Shown piece after piece: positions 18,705 to 26,537 of a DNA stretch of 64,000 bases (position 1 is the stretch's first letter; each line of letters begins with the position of its first letter). This DNA is from Paenibacillus thalictri (lineage in GTDB: Bacteria > Bacillota > Bacilli > Paenibacillales > NBRC-103111). Position numbers and translations under genes: made by a program. The notes beneath the pieces are model-generated. The model saw only the letters and a list, made by a program, of their open reading frames with translations, was not told the origin of the DNA and searched no databases. Location: contig NZ_SIRE01000002.1 in assembly GCF_004307995.1 (NCBI RefSeq), positions 417,011-481,010 on the forward strand. Direction: 5' to 3'.

Positions 18705-19670
18705 CTAACCTGAAAATTCAACCAGCGCAGCAAGCAGCGCTTTAATGTATCCGACGGAATAACACCAGGCCAGCGTATGCTCGGCCGAATCTCCCGCCAA
18801 ATGCGGCATATGATCGGCATTCAGACAGCCGTCGTAGCCTACCTTCCTCAGTTCCAGCAGCAGCTTGAACATGTTCATATCTCCGTCGTCGAGCAGCGCT
18901 TCTTCAAACCCGGAAGCGGTTGCAAGACTACCCCTCACATTACGCAGATGGACGGAGAAGATACGTCCTTTTCGGCCAAAATGATTGATTTCGTCCAATA
19001 CAAGAGCAGAACCGCCTGCTTCGCCCCGTGTGCCTGTACAATAAATAAATCCGACTCGTTTGCTTGGGAATGCGTCAATGATGCGGTGAAAACCGAGACT
19101 GCCAAACGGCATGCCGGGAAGCGGCGTATCCGAAGGGTGCATCGCCAGCTTGATGTTGTATTTGTCGGCCAGCGGAACAAGTCTGCCGTAAATGTCGCAG
19201 AACCGCCCCCACCACATCTCCTGCTGTTCGCGCGAAGGCAGTCCGTTCATCACCCCGGCCCAGTTTTCCCCGCGGTTGGTCATGCCGCCGCGGTGAACCG
19301 CAGTGTACATGATCTGGCTGTCAAAACGGTTATCCCCGGCGATGCGCTGCCGTACAATCGGTATGCCGGCTTCGGCAAATACCGTCAAAGCGGTTGCAGC
19401 GTGGTCGAGCTCTTTTTCGCTTCCTTCGGACGCCGTGATAAACTTTTCGCTAATATTGGGCAATGTCACACGGTTGATATCCATCCCCCACGACTGAATA
19501 CGCCGCTTCAAGGCAAGCAGCCCGTCCAAATCGGGATATCCTTGCTCCGCAACGCCGGCAAACGCATTGCCGTTCCCAAAATCCACGCAGTCCACTCCAA
19601 TCTGGCTGAGCAGTCTGAGATGGCTGTCTGTCACATCTGTCCTGTTTAAGGTTACCGATACTTTCATCAC
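18705..19670 (-). CDS. uxuA: Mannonate dehydratase (UxuA family)
   Basis: Predicted to dehydrate D-mannonate to 2-keto-3-deoxy-D-gluconate in glucuronate breakdown. Family motifs seen: KLAMHPSDTPLPGMPFGSLG, YCTGTRGE, HLRNVRG, LDDGDMNMFKLL and NADHMPHL, which together carry the metal-binding His, Cys and Asp residues of a TIM-barrel xylose isomerase-like enzyme. At 321 residues it is shorter than typical UxuA (about 350-390), so a subfamily with another sugar acid is possible. The frame begins GTG-ATG at 19670/19667 behind GGGAGG; either could start. It is the first gene of the minus-strand sugar locus. Confidence 0.85.
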   Translation of the reverse strand: MMKVSVTLNRTDVTDSHLRLLSQIGVDCVDFGNGNAFAGVAEQGYPDLDGLLALKRRIQSWGMDINRVTLPNISEKFITASEGSEKELDHAATALTVFAEAGIPIVRQRIAGDNRFDSQIMYTAVHRGGMTNRGENWAGVMNGLPSREQQEMWWGRFCDIYGRLVPLADKYNIKLAMHPSDTPLPGMPFGSLGFHRIIDAFPSKRVGFIYCTGTRGEAGGSALVLDEINHFGRKGRIFSVHLRNVRGSLATASGFEEALLDDGDMNMFKLLLELRKVGYDGCLNADHMPHLAGDSAEHTLAWCYSVGYIKALLAALVEFSG

Positions 19671-19733
19671 TGAGGCATACCTCCCTTTTACTTACATGTA
19701 TTCGCCCCCAAGCGGCAAATCCCTCTTAAACGC

Positions 19734-19772
19734 AAAAATCCGGCACCCCCTGCAATGCAGGAAACACCGGAT
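19734..19772 (-). terminator. Terminator after the SLH-domain gene
   Basis: Outer arms ATCCGG/CCGGAT (19738-19743, 19767-19772) enclose CCTGC/GCAGG; the A5 at 19734-19738 gives the U-tail on the minus strand. Confidence 0.75.
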
Positions 19773-19795
19773 AGGATCATCGCAGATTACATATA

Positions 19796-21079
19796 TTACT
19801 GCGCTGTAATTGCGGTAACTTGTTGATTCGTAATTTGCAGCTGAACGGAACGGCCGGCCGTCAGCAGCGAGGCATCATTAATCGCTACGCCCGCAGCGAC
19901 GTTGTATACGGCCGTTTGTACTGCGCCGTTGATTGTTTGGTTAACGGAAACAGTTGCGATCTGTCCGCTGGCATTCAGCGTATAGCTGTTCAGTGTGCCG
20001 ATAACCGTATAATTGACGACTTGTACATCGTCGACCGCCTTTGTCACTTCCACAAAAACAACCTTGCCGTTGTACAGGTTGGCACGGATTTCATCTCCCG
20101 CCTTAATTTCCGCGGCGGAGACCTTTGTCCCTTTCCGGTAAACAAATGCGTCCGCATCCACAGTCAGCTGCTGCGCGGTGCCATTTTGATTAATGGAAAT
20201 CACGTTATTATTGTTGGAACCAACGGTGCCCGTCAGCGTATAACTTGTAGTGCTGCCGTTACCCGGGAGCTGGCTTCCGGTGCGGTCGAGCAATGCGGCT
20301 AGTTCGGCGCGTGTTACCGGTTGGCTTGGACGGAATGTGTTGTCTTCGTAGCCATCGACGAGTTTTTTGTCGATCGCTTCAGCCACATAACCTACCGAAC
20401 CTGCGGGAATTTTGTTCGCATCTTTAAAAGTCAGCTTTGTGCCCATTTTGGCTTTCGCTTCATCCTGAAGTTTCAGCGCCTTCACCAGCAGCGTAGTTGC
20501 CCACAAGCGGTCCGCTTCCTTCTCCGGCTGTACGGAATCCTCGGTTTCGGTGAACAAATCGTTTTCCAGCGCAACGGCTACATAACCGACGGCCCATGGA
20601 TATTTGGACTTCACTTTATCCGCATCTTTAAAATTCAGCTGCGAGTTCATCTCTGCCTGGGACTCCGCCTGATCACGCAAGCCCATCAAACGGACGGCCG
20701 CAGTAATCGCCTCGATGCGGGTGATCGTTTGGCGCGGCTTGAAGGAGCCGTCTTCATAACCTTCGAATACCCGCTTGGAAGCAAGACTGGCGATATAACG
20801 GATCGCCCATTCGACGTCTTTACCTTTGAGATCGTCAAACGTCAATTTGATTTCCAAGCTGGCCTTGCCGTTATTTGAATTGTTGTTGGTATTGTAGTAG
20901 TTATTGTTATTGAAATTCGTGTAGTTATTGCCTTTGATATTGTACTCTTTTTCGTTTTTCCCTTTACCTTTGTCGTCGTGATCTTTATCTTTTGCGAATG
21001 CCGCCGATGTTCCGCCGAATGCCATCGTTAATGCCAAACTGCTCACAATCGCTTTTTTCGTCCAAGTGTACTTTTTCAT
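19796..21079 (-). CDS. Secreted S-layer homology (SLH) domain protein
   Basis: Cell-surface protein of 427 residues. ATG 21079 is chosen because GAGGAG lies 10 bases upstream and a clean signal peptide follows (cleavage after AFA); the longer frame to 21103 only adds eight polar residues. After a charged Lys/Asp and Asn-rich linker there are three SLH modules (about residues 75-260; ITRIEAITAAVRLMGL, VGYVAVALENDLF, VTRAELAALLDRTG) that bind pyruvylated cell-wall polymer. The C-terminal 170 residues are two beta-rich repeats beginning YTLTGTVG and YTVIGTLN, of unknown function. Encoded divergently from an exported FAD protein. Confidence 0.92.
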   Translation of the reverse strand: MKKYTWTKKAIVSSLALTMAFGGTSAAFAKDKDHDDKGKGKNEKEYNIKGNNYTNFNNNNYYNTNNNSNNGKASLEIKLTFDDLKGKDVEWAIRYIASLASKRVFEGYEDGSFKPRQTITRIEAITAAVRLMGLRDQAESQAEMNSQLNFKDADKVKSKYPWAVGYVAVALENDLFTETEDSVQPEKEADRLWATTLLVKALKLQDEAKAKMGTKLTFKDANKIPAGSVGYVAEAIDKKLVDGYEDNTFRPSQPVTRAELAALLDRTGSQLPGNGSTTSYTLTGTVGSNNNNVISINQNGTAQQLTVDADAFVYRKGTKVSAAEIKAGDEIRANLYNGKVVFVEVTKAVDDVQVVNYTVIGTLNSYTLNASGQIATVSVNQTINGAVQTAVYNVAAGVAINDASLLTAGRSVQLQITNQQVTAITAQ

Positions 21080-21263
21080 AGGGTATCTCTCCTCAATAGT
21101 CATGTTTCATTGTTAAAAGAACCCTCGCGAGGTTTTGCTCTGATACATAGTTTCGCCACCCCTGGAGTCTTTAAGGGGGTTCCTGAAAATTAGCTTAAAA
21201 GATTTAAAGATGTTAAACTTGCACTATAGTTTCATACACAGATTATGATAAAGGGAGAGTCTG

Positions 21264-22931
21264 ATGGTACGATCTCGCCGTTATTCCGGAAAAAAGCGCA
21301 TGATGGCCTTATCCGTGCTCGTTTTGGCAGCGATTGGAGCCGTTGCCGTATTTGCCTTTAATCCGTTTGCCGCAAAAAACAGCCAAGCTCCCGCAAGCAG
21401 CTCGCAAGAGCCGCAAGCGGCTAATACGAAGCCAGCCGCCGCAGCCGGTTCAAGCGCCGGGACAAGCAATCCCGCTCCTGCCACCCCCAAGCCGGAGCCG
21501 GAGCCGCCTACGGAAACTGTTGATGTCGCTGTGATCGGCAGCGAATTGGAAGGACTGTATCTGGCTAGGGCCGCGGCGGACGAAGGGCTGCGTGTCAAGG
21601 TGCTCGATCCGCGGGAAGCCTTTGGCGGACAAGTGCTGCAGGGGGAAATGCTGTTTTTGGATGAAGTTCGCGATGAAAAAGGCAATTCGTTATCTCAAGG
21701 ACGGGTCAAAGAGCTGTTTGACGGCTTCCGCAACGGAAAAATCCGCAAGCAGCCCGAATTTGCCGCTTATTTTGACAAGCTGAAAAAAGATATCCCCGTC
21801 GAATCCGGGATCCGGCTCGATAATGTAAAACAAATCCCCGGCAGCTTTGGCCCACACGCCGTCGAATCGGTTGATTACCAAACTAAAGACGGTGTCAAAA
21901 AGCGGCTTGCCGCCTCTTATTGGCTGGACAACACGGATTTTGCGGCCCTGCTCGGCAAACTTCAGACAACCCGGCTGCCCGGCCTGGAAGCTTTTTACGG
22001 CCAGCAAAACATCGAATATATGAGTTCCGGGTACATGATGAAATTTAAAAATGTCGACTGGGAAAAATTCAGAAGCACTTTTAACAACATGAAACCCGAG
22101 GAACGCAGCGCCAAATACGAGTGGGGCGTTGTCGACAACAGCTTTGCGGTTGGCTTAAGCGGGGTTACGAAAAAATATAAACCTTCAAACGATCGCATCT
22201 TTTTGCGGGGATTAAACGCGGTAAACCAGCGGAACGGTGAAGTGCTCATCAATGCGCTGCTTGTTTACACCGTCGACCCTTCCGACGATAAATCGGTTGC
22301 CGACGCGCTGGAACTTGGCAAGAAGGAAATGCCTGCCGTGCTGCAGCATTTCCGCAACAATCTGCCCGGCTGGGAGCATGCGGAACTGAACGGTTTTCCG
22401 AACTACCTGTACATCCGCGAGTACAATCACTATGAAACGGACTATGTGCTTAAAGTGTCGGATATGCTCGGAGCCCGCATGTTTTGGGACGATGTCAGCA
22501 TCGCCGGTTATCCGCTTGATCTTCAAGGCACCAGCGCCAACAAGTGGGGGATCGAGATGGGCCGCCCCGACAAATACGGTATGCCGCTGCGCAGCTTCAT
22601 GCTGAAAAACTACGACAACGTGCTTGTCGCCGGCAAAAACGTCGGCGCCTCCGCCATCGCTTACGGCAGCGCGCGCATCCAGCCCAACACGAGCTTGGCT
22701 GCCGAAACGATCGGCATTATGCTCGGGCAGCTGCACGGCAAAAAGAAGCTGCGCGAAATCAAGGAAGCCGATATGCCGGCGCTGCACAGCTACCTGGAGA
22801 GCAAATACAAAATTAAGCTGACCGGAGCTACCGGCCACAGCAAGCTGACAGGCTGGACCGCCGATGAACTCGCCAAACTCGACAGCGGCGAGATCACGTA
22901 TCCGTCGTACAGTAAGACGCGTAAGAAGTAA
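21264..22931 (+). CDS. Exported FAD-dependent oxidoreductase (FAD_oxidored family)
   Basis: 555 residues. The N-terminus has SRRYSGK before a hydrophobic segment (residues 14-32), close to the twin-arginine motif, followed by an Ala/Pro/Ser linker to residue 85. The flavin-binding Rossmann start is VAVIGSELEGLYLARAAADE with GSELEG in place of the usual GxGxxG. The C-terminus has LVAGKNVGASAIAYGSARIQ, as in PF12831-type enzymes. The substrate is unknown. Tat export would fit a cofactor-loaded protein working outside the membrane. It stands alone with a stable terminator downstream. Confidence 0.8.
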   Translation: MVRSRRYSGKKRMMALSVLVLAAIGAVAVFAFNPFAAKNSQAPASSSQEPQAANTKPAAAAGSSAGTSNPAPATPKPEPEPPTETVDVAVIGSELEGLYLARAAADEGLRVKVLDPREAFGGQVLQGEMLFLDEVRDEKGNSLSQGRVKELFDGFRNGKIRKQPEFAAYFDKLKKDIPVESGIRLDNVKQIPGSFGPHAVESVDYQTKDGVKKRLAASYWLDNTDFAALLGKLQTTRLPGLEAFYGQQNIEYMSSGYMMKFKNVDWEKFRSTFNNMKPEERSAKYEWGVVDNSFAVGLSGVTKKYKPSNDRIFLRGLNAVNQRNGEVLINALLVYTVDPSDDKSVADALELGKKEMPAVLQHFRNNLPGWEHAELNGFPNYLYIREYNHYETDYVLKVSDMLGARMFWDDVSIAGYPLDLQGTSANKWGIEMGRPDKYGMPLRSFMLKNYDNVLVAGKNVGASAIAYGSARIQPNTSLAAETIGIMLGQLHGKKKLREIKEADMPALHSYLESKYKIKLTGATGHSKLTGWTADELAKLDSGEITYPSYSKTRKK

Positions 22932-23074
22932 GGCGGCTGACAAAGTACTCGGCAGATGCACTGGTGGGATGCTTGACAAGGCTTGGCGAGGTCTTGAGTG
23001 GTGCGCACAAAAACGGCCCGGCAAAGTCCGTGCCACATCCTCATGTGGGAATCCGCATTGACGTAAAATGCACA

Positions 23075-23118
23075 AAAAAGGTACAGCCTCTCATTTTCTT
23101 GAGCGGTTGTACCTTTTT
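23075..23118. terminator. Bidirectional terminator
   Basis: Arms AAAAAGGTACA (23075-23085) and TGTACCTTTTT (23108-23118), an 11-bp perfect stem extended by further pairs inside; T-tails on both strands. It lies between the FAD gene and the convergent Uma2 remnant. The rest of the 262-bp gap shows nothing clear. Confidence 0.88.
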
Positions 23119-23193
23119 GGCATCAAAATCACTTTTCAGCCCTTGCAATGCGAACGGGCTCGATCACGGACGGCAACTGTATTTTGCCGTCAT

Positions 23194-23589
23194 CTACTCT
23201 GTGAACACTTCTTTCAAATCGATCGCCAGATCGCCGAATATGCCCACCTGAATAAGCTCATCCTGCGCATACGCATCGCTCAGCTCATATTTGCCGCTTG
23301 GCTGCAGCCGGTATACGACAACGGACTTCTCTGCAGGGTAGACGATCCAGTATTCACGGATGCCGAACCGCTCGTACAGCGCTTGTTTGGTTTTGACATC
23401 GGTTTTCAGACTGGCGGGAGAGACGATTTCGACGACCAGATCCGGACTGCCTTTGCAGCCTTTGTCGTCGAGTTTGGTTTTGTCGCAAATCACGGTGATG
23501 TCCGGCTGGACAACCGTTTTGATCTCATCGTCGGACGTTTCGTCTCCTCTCGGCAGCCGCACGTCGAATGGAGCGGAGTATACTTCCAT
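23194..23589 (-). pseudogene. Uma2-family nuclease, N-terminally truncated remnant
   Basis: The C-terminal two thirds of an Uma2 (DUF820) PD-(D/E)XK nuclease-like protein: QPDITVICD, GSPDLVVEIVSPAS, YERFGIREYWIVYP. Family members are about 190 residues and begin with a domain containing an E-I-x-D/N-G motif. Here only about 130 residues match; upstream in the same frame the sequence is unrelated and overlaps the next gene. The ATG at 23589 has GGGGTGA only one or two bases away, poor spacing. I read it as a decayed copy, though a short translated product is not excluded. Confidence 0.65.
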
Positions 23590-23650
23590 TTCACCCCAAT
23601 ATCGATTTATAATTATGATACCCCTTGCGCGGAGGCTGCCAAGCAGCCTT

Positions 23651-24202
23651 CTACCGCCGCACAAACCGCAGCGATACGGTAAGAGTAGAACCGTCAAACG
23701 AAACGGAGCGAACGCCAAGCGGCTTCGGGACCATCTCGGAAAGATTGACTTCAATGGGCTCCAGCTGAAACCAATCGTTTGGGATCGACGCTTGTTTAAT
23801 GGTCGTCCGGGTATGGGTGGCCGTTAAGACCGGCTCGTCCCATGTAAGTGTAAAATATAATTTCCCTCCCACCTGCCATAAATTTTGATACATGCCGGTA
23901 ATGTCCACGATCATCTCGCTGCCCTGCAAATAGGTGCGCGCCCCGGTAATCCGCAAACCGCCCGGCACATCCTGCCGCTGCGCAATCGCCTTCTTCACGA
24001 ACTGATCTAAATCTTCCTCATTCAGTTCGATTCTCAGCTTGCGGGAGGAAATCATCTGTTTTACCTTGTCCGGCCATTCCACCCCGGAGTAGCTTAAGTC
24101 CAGATGTGTTTCCGGCTGCACGTACCACACCAACCCTGCAATCACAAAAGCAATGCAAAAAACAAGCGCCAAAACGCCCTTCAACAACCTGAACACACTC
24201 AC
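23651..24202 (-). CDS. Small membrane-anchored protein of unknown function
   Basis: 183 residues with one N-terminal membrane segment (about 8-28) and an extracytoplasmic beta-rich domain (LRIELNEEDLDQFVKKAIAQ, then WQVGGKLYFTLTWDEP). It recalls the YpmS/DUF2140 type of anchored proteins but I cannot confirm this. The start is GTG 24202 behind GGGGAGCGGGGA. It follows the helicase by 33 bp on the same strand, so cotranscription is likely. Confidence 0.75.
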   Translation of the reverse strand: MSVFRLLKGVLALVFCIAFVIAGLVWYVQPETHLDLSYSGVEWPDKVKQMISSRKLRIELNEEDLDQFVKKAIAQRQDVPGGLRITGARTYLQGSEMIVDITGMYQNLWQVGGKLYFTLTWDEPVLTATHTRTTIKQASIPNDWFQLEPIEVNLSEMVPKPLGVRSVSFDGSTLTVSLRFVRR

Positions 24203-24235
24203 TCCCCGCTCCCCTTGTTCTCCCGCCCAAAAAAC

Positions 24236-25672
24236 TTACTTTTGCTTGTCCGGCTTATCCTTTAACCACCGCGGCGCGCCTTTGTTTTTACGCTCACGCT
24301 CTTTTTGCAGCCGCTCCTGTTTTTTCGACAACGGCGCAGGTTTGGCCGGTACCGCCGCAGCGCCGCCTTGACGGCCTCCGGACTTGCGGGACGGAGCCGC
24401 TTCGGCCGGTGCCTGCTGGGAGGCGGTTCGGCCGGTTGTCTGACGGGAATCGGCCCGTCCGTCCTTTGTTTTTTCGGCAGCAGCCGATACTTTTGCGGTC
24501 ACGCCCGCGCGCTTTTTGGCGGCGCTGCTGCGCAAGCTTTCCGGTTCAACCAGCTTGCCGGCAAACATCGCTTTTCGTTCGATCGTAATGCCAAGCGTTT
24601 TTTCAAATTTATTGATAATAAACTCCTGCTTTGGCGTCACAATCGAAATAGCCGTACCTTTGCGGCCCATTCGCCCCGTCCGTCCGACCCGGTGCACGTA
24701 ATGGTCCGCGTCAACGGGAGGATCCAAGTTGATAACGTGAGTCACCCCGGGAATATCCAGCCCGCGGGCGGCCACATCCGTCGCCAGCAGCAGTTGAAAC
24801 TTCCCCTCGCGGAATGTGTTCATCGTTTTGGCTCGTTCCATCTTGCCCGCATTGGCATACAGCGCTTCGACCGATAATCCGATATAACGAAGTTTCTCCG
24901 CCGCTTCTCCGATATCGTCCGTTTCGTTAATAAACACAATGGCCGCAGGCGGATTGTACATCCTCACAAGACGGCGCAGCGTGTCCAGCTTATCCCGCTC
25001 TTCACACGTAAAATACAAATGCTCAAGCGTCTCCGAAGTTCGCTGCTGCGGATTGACCTGCACCCGCTGCGGATCCTTCATCCATTTATCCGCCATAGCG
25101 TTAACCGATTCCGGCATCGTGGCCGAAAAAAATACGATTTGCCGGTCCCGCTGGGCGCTTTTTAACACCGCTTCAACTTCGTTTATAGCGCCAAGATCGA
25201 ATACCTGGTCCACTTCGTCCACAGCGATCGCACGCACAAAGTGCATCGTCAGCTTACGCACCTTGATAAGCTCAAGCACGCGGCCCGGTGTACCAACCAC
25301 GATTTGCGGACGCAACTTCAGCTTGTCAATTTGGCGCTGCACGGATGCGCCGCCAATCAGCGCTTGTGCGGTAATGCCGCTGTCCTTGGTCAGCTTATCG
25401 AGCTCCAGCATGATCTGCATGCCAAGCTCCCTGGTCGGAACCAGCACGACGGCCTGCAGCTGTTTATCTTGAGGATTGATCCGGTGCAGCAGTGGCAGCA
25501 AATAAGCGAGCGTTTTTCCCGTGCCTGTCTGGGATTGAGCGATCACATCCCTGCCCTCAATGACGACAGGAATCGAATCGCGCTGGATCGGCGTCGGTTC
25601 GACGATCCCCATCGCATGCAGTTTTTTTATATAAAAAGGCTGAATGTGCAATTGTTCAAAGCTGTTGTTCAT
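24236..25672 (-). CDS. DEAD-box-type ATP-dependent RNA helicase with DEVD motif II
   Basis: 478 residues with all core helicase motifs: Q motif PTPIQ (26-30), Walker A AQSQTGTGKT (45-54), PTREL (79-83), GG, TPGR (128-131), motif II DEVD (152-155) instead of DEAD, SAT (183-185), ARGLDIPGVTHVINLD and HRVGRTGRMGRKG. The last 90 residues are a basic, Ala/Lys/Arg-rich tail that probably binds RNA. It resembles Bacillus CshA/CshB-type cold-shock and RNA-decay helicases. The site GAAAGAGG lies 8 bases before ATG 25672. It is first in a likely operon with the small membrane protein. Confidence 0.93.
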   Translation of the reverse strand: MNNSFEQLHIQPFYIKKLHAMGIVEPTPIQRDSIPVVIEGRDVIAQSQTGTGKTLAYLLPLLHRINPQDKQLQAVVLVPTRELGMQIMLELDKLTKDSGITAQALIGGASVQRQIDKLKLRPQIVVGTPGRVLELIKVRKLTMHFVRAIAVDEVDQVFDLGAINEVEAVLKSAQRDRQIVFFSATMPESVNAMADKWMKDPQRVQVNPQQRTSETLEHLYFTCEERDKLDTLRRLVRMYNPPAAIVFINETDDIGEAAEKLRYIGLSVEALYANAGKMERAKTMNTFREGKFQLLLATDVAARGLDIPGVTHVINLDPPVDADHYVHRVGRTGRMGRKGTAISIVTPKQEFIINKFEKTLGITIERKAMFAGKLVEPESLRSSAAKKRAGVTAKVSAAAEKTKDGRADSRQTTGRTASQQAPAEAAPSRKSGGRQGGAAAVPAKPAPLSKKQERLQKERERKNKGAPRWLKDKPDKQK

Positions 25673-25787
25673 GAATAACCTCTTTCCCCATATAGCGTAT
25701 TACCTGCATCATATCAAGCGCGGGGGCTTGCCGCAAGTAGCCTTATTTTCACCGTGATTTTTAGGATGTCTGCGAAGAATGTATGGA

Positions 25788-26537
25788 TTACGTCCGCTCC
25801 AGCCCCCATATCAGAACGTCCAGTTTTCGCGCAAAATGCAACAAAGGCGGTGTATCGGGCAAAACAATGCCGTGAGAAGCCGCCATCGAGTTGATTGTGA
25901 TCGACGCCTCCGCCGTTTGCAGCGGCCATTTGACATGGTGAATGTCGCAGCGGTAGACATCCCCCGCCTTGTCCGTACTGTAGAGACAATAACGTTCCGT
26001 CAGCCAATGCTCGTGCGAACCGGGAAGACTGTTCCGAACCTCCGAGACGGGACGGTAACTGGCGGCGAATAATGCCTCCTTCCCCCGCGGATCGCAGCGT
26101 CTGCTGTTGTAAACAATGCCGCCGTCAGGGTCATGCTCCACCTCAATATGTGCGTATAAATACGACAAATGAAACAAACGCCGGGCCATTTCAACGGCAA
26201 GCCGGTGCCGCGCGTCAAGGCTGAAAAAATAAACGCCGGGTTTTCCTTGATATGTCACATAAGTGCGTACATTTAATTCCGGAAAAGCCGAGGTAAACGG
26301 AATAGGAGGCAGCCCCCTCAGCCGGATATTTTTCATATGAAACGGAACGATTCCCAGCCAGCCGGTGCCATCCCATGTATCCAGCGTGAACTTTGCAGGA
26401 ATGAGCGCACGCAGCGTGTCGCAAGGAATCGGCCAATGGACAAAAAGCAGATCAAGCCAGCTTTGATGCATGACATATGCCCGCGAAGGCAGAGGCCACG
26501 GCCGGTGGGCGGTATGCAGCAGCAGCGGGTGTGTCAT
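25788..26537 (-). CDS. DUF2071 (YqjF-like) protein
   Basis: 249 residues of the conserved DUF2071 family, function unknown: VHWPIPCDTLRALIPAKFTLD near the start, GWLGIVPFHMKNIRLRG, FPELNVRTYVTYQGKPGVYF, and YSTDKAGDVYRCDIHHVKWPL. ATG 26537 is chosen because it overlaps the stop of the upstream hydrolase as ATGA, a coupling signal, and matches family starts. The frame stays open upstream to 26783, encoding a Cys-rich string across a minisatellite, but that part overlaps the hydrolase tail. It is probably cytosolic. Confidence 0.88.
   Translation of the reverse strand: MTHPLLLHTAHRPWPLPSRAYVMHQSWLDLLFVHWPIPCDTLRALIPAKFTLDTWDGTGWLGIVPFHMKNIRLRGLPPIPFTSAFPELNVRTYVTYQGKPGVYFFSLDARHRLAVEMARRLFHLSYLYAHIEVEHDPDGGIVYNSRRCDPRGKEALFAASYRPVSEVRNSLPGSHEHWLTERYCLYSTDKAGDVYRCDIHHVKWPLQTAEASITINSMAASHGIVLPDTPPLLHFARKLDVLIWGLERT

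Noticed and set aside
21124..21182. CCTCGCGAGG and ACCCCT/AGGGGG elements between the SLH and FAD genes considered as a riboswitch
   Set aside because: Short and unsupported by conserved blocks of any class I know; could be chance in a divergent promoter.
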